Source: Candidatus Oscillibacter excrementigallinarum (lineage in GTDB: Bacteria; Bacillota; Clostridia; Oscillospirales; Oscillospiraceae). From it: a stretch of DNA of 52,476 nucleotides. Every line of letters begins with the position of its first letter. Position 1 is the first letter of the stretch. Location: assembly GCA_019118245.1 (NCBI GenBank), contig DWZJ01000001.1, positions 1 to 52,476 on the forward strand. Direction: 5' to 3'. The notes below the pieces were generated by a model that saw nothing but the letters and a program-made list of their open reading frames with translations, was not told where the DNA came from and ran no database searches. The position numbers and the translations under genes were made by a program. Shown piece by piece: positions 43,524 through 50,525 of this stretch.

Positions 43524-44474
43524 TTAGGGAATGTCCTTCAGGTGCTCCATGTTCCGGCGGACGCCTTCGCAGCAGCTGTGGAACTTGGCCAGCTCCTCCG
43601 CTGTCAGGGGCAGCTCCACCACCTGCTCCACGCCGTCTCTGCCGATGACGCAGGGCACGCCCACGAAGATCCCGTGCTCGCCGTACTCCCCATTCAGCTC
43701 CGCGCTGGCGGGCATGACGGCCTTCTCATCGTGGAGGACGATGCTGACCATCCGGGCCGCGGTGGTGGCGATGCCGTACTCTGTGCAGAACTTGCCGGCA
43801 AAGGTCACCCAGCCGCCGTCGATGGACTCCTTCTGCAGGGCCTCCCGGTCAAAGCGGAACCGCTCGTCCGTTTTGGCCCAGTCATCCAGGGGCTTGCCCC
43901 GGAAGCTGACGCAGGACCAGGGAGCGAACTGATCGTTGCCGTGCTCACCCAGCATATAGGCGGTAATGGACTTGTGGTCGATGCCTGTCTGCCGGGCCAA
44001 GGCGGAGAGGAGCCGGGAGGTGTCCAGTCCGGTGCCGGTGCCGAACACCCGGCCCTTGGGCAGTCCCAGGCCCAATGCCAGCTCCCGGGTGACGATGTCA
44101 CAGGGGTTGGTGATGTTCACCACCACGCCCTGGAAGCCGCTGGCGCGGATCTTATCCACATAGCTCCGGACCGCCCGGATGGTGAAGTCCATCTCGTCCA
44201 GCCGGTCGTGGTTGGCCCGGAGAATGTCGATCTTTCCGGTGCTGTTCACCAGCACGTCGCAGTCCCCCAGGTCTGAAAAATCTCCCGCATCCACCGTGAC
44301 CCGATGGGGGAGATAGGCGGCACTGTCCCGCAGGTCCTGGCACTCGCTTTTCACCTTCTGGGCGTTCTGGTCCACCAGCACCAGCTGGTCCGCGATGCCC
44401 TGGACCGCCAGGGAATAGGCAACATGGGCGCCTACGTGCCCCAGGCCGATGATGCCGATCTTTCTGGTTTTCAT
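43524..44474 (-). CDS. L-lactate / L-2-hydroxyisocaproate dehydrogenase family protein
   Basis: 316 residues. The NAD site GLGHVG is at 10-15, the acidic VDQN follows strand 2, the substrate Arg lies in DTSR (151-154), and the catalytic His is H178 in GEHG. The mobile loop lacks the LDH pattern GARQ-x-x-G-E-S-R and instead reads STGKIDILRANHDR. With GFQGVVVNITNPCDIVT and GTGTGLDTSR it is closer to L-2-hydroxyisocaproate dehydrogenases, which reduce branched 2-oxoacids. Lactate as substrate is still possible. AGGAGG precedes the ATG; the promoter is at 44556-44584. Single-gene unit. Confidence 0.85.
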   Translation of the reverse strand: MKTRKIGIIGLGHVGAHVAYSLAVQGIADQLVLVDQNAQKVKSECQDLRDSAAYLPHRVTVDAGDFSDLGDCDVLVNSTGKIDILRANHDRLDEMDFTIRAVRSYVDKIRASGFQGVVVNITNPCDIVTRELALGLGLPKGRVFGTGTGLDTSRLLSALARQTGIDHKSITAYMLGEHGNDQFAPWSCVSFRGKPLDDWAKTDERFRFDREALQKESIDGGWVTFAGKFCTEYGIATTAARMVSIVLHDEKAVMPASAELNGEYGEHGIFVGVPCVIGRDGVEQVVELPLTAEELAKFHSCCEGVRRNMEHLKDIP

Positions 44475-44555
44475 AGAGGTTCCTCCTGTCTGTGCGCTTG
44501 GCGCCGGGCCGGACGGAGGCCCGCTGCGGCGCCGTGTGGTTCTGGATACCCGTCA

Positions 44556-44584
44556 AGTGTACGCGCGGTCTCTCGCTTTTGCAA
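44556..44584 (-). promoter_or_regulatory. Promoter of the hydroxyacid dehydrogenase gene
   Basis: Minus strand TTGCAA (44579-44584), 17-base spacer, TACACT (44556-44561). Confidence 0.7.
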
Positions 44585-44606
44585 GGGGGGAACGCAAACA
44601 TTTTAC

Positions 44607-44636
44607 AAAAAAAAACGGCCCGGAAAATCCGGGCCG
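44607..44636 (-). terminator. Terminator of the thiE-HAD-thiD operon
   Basis: 9-bp stem (44616-44624 with 44628-44636), loop AAA; nine T follow on the minus strand. Confidence 0.93.
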
Positions 44637-44656
44637 CCGAAACAGCGGATGGGCAG

Positions 44657-45469
44657 TCAGTCCACGCCCTCGCAGTAGACGCTCTTCAGGTCAAACATGT
44701 GGTCCATGGGGCCGGAGCCGTGTCCCAGGTCCAGCATGGCGCCCAGGGCGCCGGAGATATAGGCCTTGGCCCGCTCCACTGACGTGTCCAGGTCAAAGCC
44801 CTTGGCCAGGTTGGAGGCGATGGCGCTGGACAGGGTGCAGCCGGTGCCGTGGGTGTTGGGGTTGTTGATTCGCTTTCCGTGGAACCACTTGCCGCTGCCG
44901 TTCCGCCACAGCAGGTCGTCGGCGTCGTTCACCTGGTGGCCGCCCTTGCACAGCACGGCGCAGCCGTACCGCTCGCTGATGGCCTTTGCGGCGGCCTCCA
45001 TGCCGGCGGTGTCGGTGATGGTCATGCCGGAGAGGATCTCCGCCTCCGGGATGTTGGGGGTCAGCACCGTGGCCAGGGGCAGCAGCTGCTCCTTCAGGGC
45101 GGCGACCGCGTCCTCAGAGATCAGCCGGTCCCCGGAGGTGGCCACCATCACCGGGTCCACCACCAGGTTCTTGGCCCCGTACTCCTTCAGCTTGGCGGCG
45201 ATCACCTGGATCAGCGGGATGCTGGACACCATGCCGGTCTTCACCGCGTCGGGGAAGATGTCGGTAAACACGCAGTCCAGCTCCTCCGCCAGGAACTCCG
45301 GGGTGCACTCCACGATGTCCTTGACGCCGGTGGTGTTCTGGGCCACCAGGGCCGTCACCGCGCAGGTGGCGAACACGCCGTTGGCGGTCATGGTCTTGAT
45401 GTCTGCCTGGATGCCGGCGCCTCCGCTGGGGTCGGTCCCCGCGATCGTCAATGCTGTCTTCATATCCAT
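44657..45469 (-). CDS. thiD: Hydroxymethylpyrimidine / phosphomethylpyrimidine kinase
   Basis: 270 residues. It phosphorylates HMP to HMP-P and HMP-PP for thiamine synthesis or salvage. Start motif TALTIAGTDPSGGAGIQADIKT, VVDPVMVATSGDRL, LTPNIPEAEIL, VLCKGGH and the anion hole NTHGTGCTLSSAIA are complete. Two in-frame ATGs (45469 and 45463) share AAGGAAAGGAAG; either may be used. Third gene after thiE and a HAD phosphatase. It ends the riboswitch-controlled unit. Confidence 0.96.
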   Translation of the reverse strand: MDMKTALTIAGTDPSGGAGIQADIKTMTANGVFATCAVTALVAQNTTGVKDIVECTPEFLAEELDCVFTDIFPDAVKTGMVSSIPLIQVIAAKLKEYGAKNLVVDPVMVATSGDRLISEDAVAALKEQLLPLATVLTPNIPEAEILSGMTITDTAGMEAAAKAISERYGCAVLCKGGHQVNDADDLLWRNGSGKWFHGKRINNPNTHGTGCTLSSAIASNLAKGFDLDTSVERAKAYISGALGAMLDLGHGSGPMDHMFDLKSVYCEGVD

Positions 45470-45565
45470 GCTTCCTTTCCTTGCATTGAAGTTTTATCAA
45501 GCGGCGGAAGGTGGTGCCCCCGATCCGCCGCCGGAAGCGGCCAAACGGCCGCGGTTCCTCGTCTG

Positions 45566-46204
45566 TTACGGTTCCCAGTCCCCCAGGTCCCGGACGTACC
45601 AGTCCACAAGCGCCCGGAGGGCCGCCTGGTCCTCTTCGGCGGAGGCGTCCCAGACGCCGCAGACCCGGAAGCCCGCCTCATGGGCGGTCCGGGCGGCGTG
45701 GAGGGCGTCCTCGAACACCACGGTCTCCGCCGGGGCCGTCCCCAGCCGCCGGGCGGCCTCCAGATAGATGTCCGGCCGGGTCTTGCCGCCGTACTGGACG
45801 CAGCTGACGGCAAAACGGAAGTGCTGCCACAGCCCCAGCCGCTCCATGGCTGCCTGTGCCTGGAACGCCTCACTGGCAGTGGCGATGCAGCAAGGGATGC
45901 CCCGCCCTGCCAGCCGGGCCAGCAGCCTGTCCGCCCCAGGCTTCATGGGCACCCGGGACCGGTATTCCTCCGTCACCAGGCCGTTGAGAGCGTCCATCAG
46001 CTCCTCCGGCGTCGCGGGAAGGGAGAAGCGGCTTTGCAGGTACTCCGCCGCCTCCCGGCGGCCCATCTCCTTCAAATCCCGGGCCAGGTCCTCCGGCGGG
46101 TCGCCGCCGTACCGGCGCACCAGGTCCACCGGGGCCTTCAGCCAGATGTACATGGAGTCCGTCAGCGTCCCGTCCAGGTCAAAGACGGCGCCTTGGATGT
46201 TCAT
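45566..46204 (-). CDS. HAD-superfamily phosphatase in the thiamine operon
   Basis: 212 residues. Motif I FDLDGTLTDS (nucleophile Asp), a helical cap, motif II IATAS, and motifs III/IV with KTRPDIY and VVFEDALHAARTAHEAGF. Typical of beta-phosphoglucomutase/phosphatase-like HADs. Its ATG overlaps the thiE stop by four bases, so it is translated together with thiE. Because the locus has no thiL, dephosphorylating thiamine phosphate is a reasonable guess, but the cap gives no proof. It resembles the second HAD at 48931-49590. Confidence 0.85.
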   Translation of the reverse strand: MNIQGAVFDLDGTLTDSMYIWLKAPVDLVRRYGGDPPEDLARDLKEMGRREAAEYLQSRFSLPATPEELMDALNGLVTEEYRSRVPMKPGADRLLARLAGRGIPCCIATASEAFQAQAAMERLGLWQHFRFAVSCVQYGGKTRPDIYLEAARRLGTAPAETVVFEDALHAARTAHEAGFRVCGVWDASAEEDQAALRALVDWYVRDLGDWEP

Positions 46205-46842
46205 CGGGCGATCTCCTCCGACAGGCGCAGCAGCTCCGCCGCCGCCGCCTTCACGTCTGCCTGGGCGAACAGGGCGGAGACCACCGCCACGCCGTCCAGG
46301 CCGCAGTCCCGCAGCTCCAGGATGTTGTCATGGCTGATGCCGCCGATGGCCACCACCGGGATGTCCACCGCCGCTGTGATGGCCCGGATGGTCTCCCGGG
46401 AGATGGGCTTGGCGTCCGTCTTGGTGCCGGTGACGAAGGCCGCGCCCACGCCCAGGTAGTCCGCGCCCGCCGCCTGGGCGGCCAGGGCCTCGGCCACCGA
46501 GTGGGCAGAGACGCCGATCAGCTTGTCCGGCCCCAGCACCTGCCGGGCCCGGCCCGCCTCCAGGTCCTCCTGGCCCACATGGACACCGTCGGCCCCCACC
46601 TGGGCGGCGATCTCCACATCATCGTTGATGATGCTGACGGCGCCCTTTTCCCGGCAGAGAGCCACGAACCGCTCCGCCTCCGCCAGGAAGTCCGCCTGGC
46701 CCAGGTGCTTTTCCCGCAGCTGGACGATGCCCGCCCCGCCGTCGATGGCCTCCGCCACCTGGCGGAGCAGGCCCTCCGTGTCCCGGGCCCAGGCCCGGTC
46801 CGTCACGGCATACAGCCGCAGCTGTCTGGGTTCCATCTTCAT
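46201..46842 (-). CDS. thiE: Thiamine-phosphate synthase
   Basis: 213 residues. It joins HMP-PP and thiazole phosphate to thiamine phosphate. Motifs: LYAVTDR, GIVQLREKHL, INDDVEIAAQVGADGVHVGQEDL, GVSAHSVAEA, DYLGVGAAFVTGTKTDA and VVAIGGISHDNI. The ATG at 46842 follows AAAGGAGG. It is the first gene after a TPP riboswitch and terminator on the minus strand, with HAD and thiD downstream. Confidence 0.97.
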   Translation of the reverse strand: MKMEPRQLRLYAVTDRAWARDTEGLLRQVAEAIDGGAGIVQLREKHLGQADFLAEAERFVALCREKGAVSIINDDVEIAAQVGADGVHVGQEDLEAGRARQVLGPDKLIGVSAHSVAEALAAQAAGADYLGVGAAFVTGTKTDAKPISRETIRAITAAVDIPVVAIGGISHDNILELRDCGLDGVAVVSALFAQADVKAAAAELLRLSEEIAR

Positions 46843-46866
46843 ACGTCTTGTCCTCCTTTTGATAGG

Positions 46867-46900
46867 AAAACCGCGGACCACCAAATCCGGTCGTCCGCGG
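46867..46900 (-). terminator. Riboswitch-controlled terminator before thiE
   Basis: Stem CCGCGGAC / GTCCGCGG with inner pairs (46871-46882 with 46889-46900) and a TTTT tail on the minus strand, between the TPP aptamer and the thiE ribosome site. Confidence 0.75.
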
Positions 46901-46914
46901 CTGAAAGCCTCATG

Positions 46915-47000
46915 ATTTCCCTACGTTGGCATGATCCAAATCAGGTGAAGGGTCAAAACCTGGCTGGTTTCCTCTCAGCCCGCGCCAGCGGACTCCCCCG
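46915..47000 (-). ncRNA. TPP riboswitch (THI element) controlling thiE-HAD-thiD
   Basis: Minus strand has the conserved GGCTGAGAGG, GACCCTTCACCTGATTTGGA and ATGCCAACGTAGGGAA blocks in order. When TPP binds, the following terminator should form and expression stop. Confidence 0.95.
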
Positions 47001-47015
47001 TTTTCGATTGTCTCC

Positions 47016-47044
47016 ATCATACGCCTCTTTGCCCCGGATTGCAA
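47016..47044 (-). promoter_or_regulatory. Promoter of the thiE operon
   Basis: Minus strand TTGCAA (47039-47044), 17-base spacer, TATGAT (47016-47021), just ahead of the riboswitch. Confidence 0.8.
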
Positions 47045-47081
47045 GCAAAACCGGATACCACCGCAAATCTTTGTGACATAC

Positions 47082-47110
47082 TTGACAAATCACCAGCATC
47101 CGTGTATCAT
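47082..47110 (+). promoter_or_regulatory. Promoter of the thiW-thiM operon
   Basis: TTGACA (47082-47087), 17-base spacer, TATCAT (47105-47110), just ahead of the plus-strand riboswitch. Confidence 0.85.
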
Positions 47111-47120
47111 AAAGCCGAAA

Positions 47121-47209
47121 ACGACAGGGGAGCCGGATACGGCTGAGAGGAAGCGGACCGCTTCGACCCTCTTCACCTGATGTGGGTAATCCCACCGTAG
47201 GAAGTTCTG
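47121..47209 (+). ncRNA. TPP riboswitch controlling thiW-thiM
   Basis: Conserved blocks GGCTGAGAGG, CGACCCTCTTCACCTGATGT, GGGTAATCCCACCGTAGGAA in order. Faces away from the thiE riboswitch; the two aptamers are about 120 bases apart. Confidence 0.95.
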
Positions 47210-47223
47210 TTTGCAGGCTCTGC

Positions 47224-47257
47224 ACGGCGGGCGCCCCCTCGGGCGTCCGCCGTTTTT
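47224..47257 (+). terminator. Riboswitch-controlled terminator before thiW
   Basis: 13-bp stem with one G-T pair (47224-47236 with 47241-47253), loop CCTC, five T. Confidence 0.9.
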
Positions 47258-47529
47258 CACTTTGAGACAGAAAGGATGTGCGTGGACGAAAACGACATCC
47301 GGCGCCCCGGCAGAGACCGGGAGCGGGCTGAGGGGGAGCGCCCTGGGCCCGGGCCGGCAAAACAGCGATGGGAAGCCGTGTTCCGGCGTGAGAGGAGGCC
47401 AGGGAGCCTCGACCGATTTTCCAAAGCGGGCGAACTCTGCCCGCTGACCTTGCGCAGCAAGGGGAAAACGCTGTTTTTGCGCGCCGTTTTCTCCCTGCAA
47501 ATTCTAATGGATCAAAGGAGTTCTTACTT
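47258..47529 (+). other. Long untranslated leader between riboswitch terminator and thiW
   Basis: 272 bases without a recognisable gene. It contains short hairpins (GCGGGC / GCCCGC near 47425; CCTTGC / GCAAGG near 47450). An 85-codon frame at 47276 follows AGAAAGGA but encodes low-complexity Arg/Pro/Gly-rich sequence and overlaps thiW; I do not accept it as a gene. Confidence 0.5.
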
Positions 47530-48054
47530 ATGAACAGATCTTCTCGTTTTGTGTTCAAAATCGCCCTTGCGGGTATGTTCACCGCTGTGGCCGTGGTAGG
47601 CAGCATGCTCCAGTTCCCCGTGTTCGGCAGCCAGTGCGCCCCGGTGCAGCACATGGTCAACGTGCTGTGCGCCGTGCTGCTGGGGCCCGGGTACGGTGTG
47701 GTGGTGGCCTTCCTGGCCAGTTTGCTCCGCAACCTCCTCAGTCTGGGCAGCCTGCTGGCCTTCCCCGGCAGCATGTGCGGCGCCCTGCTGTGCGGCCTGA
47801 TCTACTGGAGAACTAAGAATCTGCCCGCCACGCTGGTGGGCGAGGTATTCGGCACCGGTATCATCGGCGGCCTGCTGTCCTATCCCATTGCCATTACCTT
47901 CATGGGCAAGGTGGCCGGCAGCATCGGCTACACCGCCTATGTGGTGCCCTTCCTGATCTCCACGGTGGCCGGGTCCATCCTGGCGGGCATCCTGGTGAAG
48001 GCCCTGGAGAAGGGCGGGGTGCTGAAGGCCCTGCGCCCGGCGGAGAGCCACTGA
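47530..48054 (+). CDS. thiW: ThiW-type ECF transporter substrate-binding (S) component
   Basis: 174 residues, about five or six membrane helices. ThiW is the S component of an energy-coupling-factor importer for a thiazole precursor of thiamine; its ATPase and T subunits are shared and encoded elsewhere. The start FKIALAGMFTAVAVVGSMLQFPVFG carries the AxxxA-type helix that docks on the T subunit. GSQCAPVQHMVNVLCAVLLGPGYGVVVAFLASLLRN is typical of ThiW. AAAGGAG precedes the ATG. Control by the TPP riboswitch and coupling to thiM (thiazole kinase) support the substrate. Confidence 0.93.
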   Translation: MNRSSRFVFKIALAGMFTAVAVVGSMLQFPVFGSQCAPVQHMVNVLCAVLLGPGYGVVVAFLASLLRNLLSLGSLLAFPGSMCGALLCGLIYWRTKNLPATLVGEVFGTGIIGGLLSYPIAITFMGKVAGSIGYTAYVVPFLISTVAGSILAGILVKALEKGGVLKALRPAESH

Positions 48055-48079
48055 GTATTTGAAGGAGCGCATCCATTCC

Positions 48080-48874
48080 ATGTTTGACTTTGCCCAGCTG
48101 GAGGAGGTCCGCCGGCGGCGGCCCCTGATCCACTGCGTCAGCAACATCGTCACCGCCAACGACTGCGCCAATCTGGCCCTGGCGGTGGGCGCCAGCCCCA
48201 TGATGGCCCAGGCCCCGGAGGAGATGGAGGCCATCTCCTCCATCTCCGACGCCACGGTGCTGAACACCGGCACCCCGGACGCGGAGAAGTTCCGGGCTTG
48301 CCGGATCTGCGCCTCCGCCGCCCAGCACCCGGTGGTGCTGGACCCGGTGGGCGTGGGCGCCAGCCCCTGGCGGCTGGGGCAGGTCCGGGCGCTGCTGGAG
48401 GACTTCACCCCCGCCATCCTGCGGGTGAATCTGGGGGAGGCCCAGGCCCTGCTGGGGACCGACGGCCGGGAGCAGGGGGTGGACAGCCCGCTGCCCGCCA
48501 GCCGGGAGGAACGGCGGGACTTCGCCATGGCCCTGGCCCGGCGCCGGAGGACAGCGGTGCTCCTCACCGGCCCGGAGGACCTGATCACCGACGGGGAGCG
48601 GGTCTGGTGCGTCACCGGCGGCAGCGGCCAGATGGCGCTGGTCACCGGCACCGGCTGTATGCTGTCGGTGCTGTGCGGCGTGTTCGCCGCCGTGGAGCCG
48701 GACGCCGCCGCGGCCGCCGCGCTGGCCTCCGCTTTCTGGAAGGTCTGCGCCCGGCGGGCAGAGGTCCGCACCGCGGGCCGGGGAAGCGGCAGCTTCCGCA
48801 CGGCCCTGCTGGACGCCGCCAACACCCTGACCGCATCGGACGCCGCCCGGGAGGCGGAGATCGTCCACTTGTAA
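48080..48874 (+). CDS. thiM: Hydroxyethylthiazole kinase
   Basis: 264 residues. It phosphorylates the thiazole alcohol brought in by ThiW; ThiE uses the product. Motifs: RPLIHCVSNIVTANDCANLALAVGASPMM, VLDPVGVGAS, ILRVNLGEA, VLLTGPEDL and the kinase anion hole VTGTGCMLSVLCG. The start is ATG 48080 with GAAGGAG about 12 bases upstream; a TTG seven codons earlier is less likely. It follows thiW after 25 bases. Confidence 0.96.
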   Translation: MFDFAQLEEVRRRRPLIHCVSNIVTANDCANLALAVGASPMMAQAPEEMEAISSISDATVLNTGTPDAEKFRACRICASAAQHPVVLDPVGVGASPWRLGQVRALLEDFTPAILRVNLGEAQALLGTDGREQGVDSPLPASREERRDFAMALARRRRTAVLLTGPEDLITDGERVWCVTGGSGQMALVTGTGCMLSVLCGVFAAVEPDAAAAAALASAFWKVCARRAEVRTAGRGSGSFRTALLDAANTLTASDAAREAEIVHL

Positions 48875-48881
48875 ACGCAAA

Positions 48882-48914
48882 ACAGCCCGCCCGGCTCTTT
48901 GCCGGACGGGCTGT
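48882..48914. terminator. Terminator between thiM and the convergent HAD gene
   Basis: 14-bp stem with one mismatch (48882-48895 with 48901-48914), loop TCTTT. Confidence 0.8.
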
Positions 48915-48930
48915 CTGTCTCCCAGGGCGC

Positions 48931-49590
48931 TCATTCCAGCGCCTGGGTCTCGAACATCTCCTCAAAGGAGCGGATGTAGTAGTCCGCCAGCTGCCGGATG
49001 GCGGGCTGGTTCTCCTCCTCCGCCGCGTCATACACCGCCGCCACCCGGAATCCGGCGGCCTTGGCGGTCTGGATGGCGTGGAAGGCGTCCTCGAACACCA
49101 CGGTGTCCTTCTTGTTGGACTGGAGGCGGCGCATGGCCCGCTCGTAGATCTCCGCGCTCTCCCCCTTGCCGACGCCCACCTCGGCGGAGGTGATGAGGCC
49201 CCGGAAGTACCCGTCGATCCCCGCGTGGCGAAGGGCCGCCTCCGCCAGAGGGCGGTCCGTGGCGGTGGCCACGTACATCCACACGCCCTCCATCTTCAAA
49301 AGGGAGAGGAACTTCTCCACGCCCGGCTTGGTCTGGACCCGCTCGCAGTAAAACTCGTGGATCTTATCGAACACCAGGCCCACCAGCTGGTCCACGGTCT
49401 GGGAAAGCTGGTAGTAGTCCTTGCAGTAGGCCACGCCGTCCCGGAGGGAGAGGGTCTTCAGCTTTGCCTCCAGCGCCGCGTCGGGCGTGAAGCCCAGGTC
49501 CCGCAGCATCGCAGCCCCCAGCCCCTTCCAGATGGGCATGGAGTCCAGCAGCGTGCCGTCCATATCAAAAATCGCGCTTTGCAGTCTCAT
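48931..49590 (-). CDS. HAD-superfamily phosphatase next to thiM
   Basis: 219 residues. Motif I FDMDGTLLDSMPIW, cap domain, motif II VATATDRP, Lys region GVGKGESAEIY, and motif IV VVFEDAFHAIQTAKAAGF. It shares the order and spacing of motifs with the HAD at 45566-46204 (for instance VVFEDAxHAxxTAxxAGFRV), so the two are paralogues on either side of the thiamine genes. The ATG at 49590 follows GGAG. Not under a riboswitch. Substrate unknown. Confidence 0.85.
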   Translation of the reverse strand: MRLQSAIFDMDGTLLDSMPIWKGLGAAMLRDLGFTPDAALEAKLKTLSLRDGVAYCKDYYQLSQTVDQLVGLVFDKIHEFYCERVQTKPGVEKFLSLLKMEGVWMYVATATDRPLAEAALRHAGIDGYFRGLITSAEVGVGKGESAEIYERAMRRLQSNKKDTVVFEDAFHAIQTAKAAGFRVAAVYDAAEEENQPAIRQLADYYIRSFEEMFETQALE

Positions 49591-49683
49591 GGGAACTCCT
49601 TTCCTCTGTTGCAGACTGGGTCTATTGTAGCACCGAACAGGCGGGGCGCGCAATCAAAACCATATGAAAAGGGGGAAAATTCC

Positions 49684-50184
49684 ATGCGGCTCTTTCTGGC
49701 CATCCCGCTCTCTCCATCCGTACAGGAGGCTCTGCTGTCCGCCCAGGCGGACCTGCGCCGCCAGGGGAGGGGCGCCTTCCCGCCGCCGGAGAACCTGCAT
49801 CTGACGCTGGCCTTCCTGGGGGAGACCTCCGCCCCGGACGGCGCCCGGGCGGCGCTGGCGTCCGTCTCCTGCCGCCCCTTTTCCCTGGCGGTAGGCGGCC
49901 CCCTGGACCACTTCGACGGCCTGTGGTGGGCCAGCGTCCGCGCCGACCGCGCCCTGGAAGACCTGGCCCTGTCCATCCAGTCGGACCTCCGTGCCCGGGG
50001 CTTCTGCCTGGAGGACCGCCCCTTCCAGCCCCACATCACCCTGGTCCGCCGCTGGCGGGGCGAACCCCCGCAGGTCACCGTCCCCCGCGCCAAGATGGTG
50101 GTCCGCCGCATCTCCCTCCTGCGGTCAGACCAGATCGGCGGCAGACGCATCTACACAGAATTATTCCAAAAATCCCTACGTTAA
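49684..50184 (+). CDS. thpR: RNA 2',3'-cyclic phosphodiesterase (ThpR / 2'-5' RNA ligase family)
   Basis: 166 residues. The two H-x-T-x motifs that form the active site are HLTL (from H39) and HITL (from H117), with the start MRLFLAIPLS typical of the family. It hydrolyses 2',3'-cyclic phosphates at RNA ends. AAGGGGGAAAATTCC precedes the ATG. A long in-frame open stretch upstream, antisense to the HAD gene, is spurious. Single gene with a terminator after it. Confidence 0.93.
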   Translation: MRLFLAIPLSPSVQEALLSAQADLRRQGRGAFPPPENLHLTLAFLGETSAPDGARAALASVSCRPFSLAVGGPLDHFDGLWWASVRADRALEDLALSIQSDLRARGFCLEDRPFQPHITLVRRWRGEPPQVTVPRAKMVVRRISLLRSDQIGGRRIYTELFQKSLR

Positions 50185-50187
50185 AAG

Positions 50188-50217
50188 ACAGCCGGCACCT
50201 AACGGTGCCGGCTGTTT
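50188..50217 (+). terminator. Terminator after thpR
   Basis: Perfect 12-bp stem (50188-50199 with 50204-50215), loop TAAC, then TT. Confidence 0.75.
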
Positions 50218-50365
50218 CCACAACGGAAAGGGGGCTAGGGGAAAACCGTTGGTTTACACCGTTGCGGCATTACGATTCCCGGCCCTGTTCGGGCCGCCAA
50301 TCGTGCCGCTGCCTCGAAAGCGGTTCGCTTCATCCGCCGCAGGCGGCGCTTCACCGCTTTCCCCA

Positions 50366-50390
50366 GTTCGTTCGCCGCTGGCGAACGAAC
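50366..50390. repeat. Perfect hairpin in the thpR-metG gap
   Basis: 11-bp stem GTTCGTTCGCC / GGCGAACGAAC, loop GCT. It borders the structured repeat. The stretch 50220-50365 otherwise shows only GC-rich partial palindromes and no gene. Confidence 0.6.
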
Positions 50391-50394
50391 AAAT

Positions 50395-50520
50395 TGAAAT
50401 CATTTTCGGCAGGGCGTGTACCTGCCGAAAATCCCTTGACCCGCGCGCCTTGGGCGCACACACCAGTGACCGACGTCACTGGTGGTGGGGGAGGTCGAGG
50501 GGGAGCCTGCTCCCCCTCGA
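50395..50520. repeat. Structured intergenic repeat downstream of metG (family also after pgk)
   Basis: Plus orientation: stem ATTTTCGGCAGG / CCTGCCGAAAAT (50402-50413 with 50421-50432), then CCCTTGACCCGCGCGCC and GGGCGCAC, the hairpin CACCAGTGAC / GTCACTGGTG (50461-50484), and a 12-bp stem (50495-50506 with 50509-50520) ending five bases from the metG stop. Block order equals that after pgk (13253-13420). Confidence 0.72.
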
Positions 50521-50525
50521 AAGCG

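Noticed and set aside
47276..47533. 85-codon frame after AGAAAGGA in the thiW leader
   Set aside because: Low-complexity Arg/Pro/Gly-rich product that overlaps the thiW start; more likely leader sequence.
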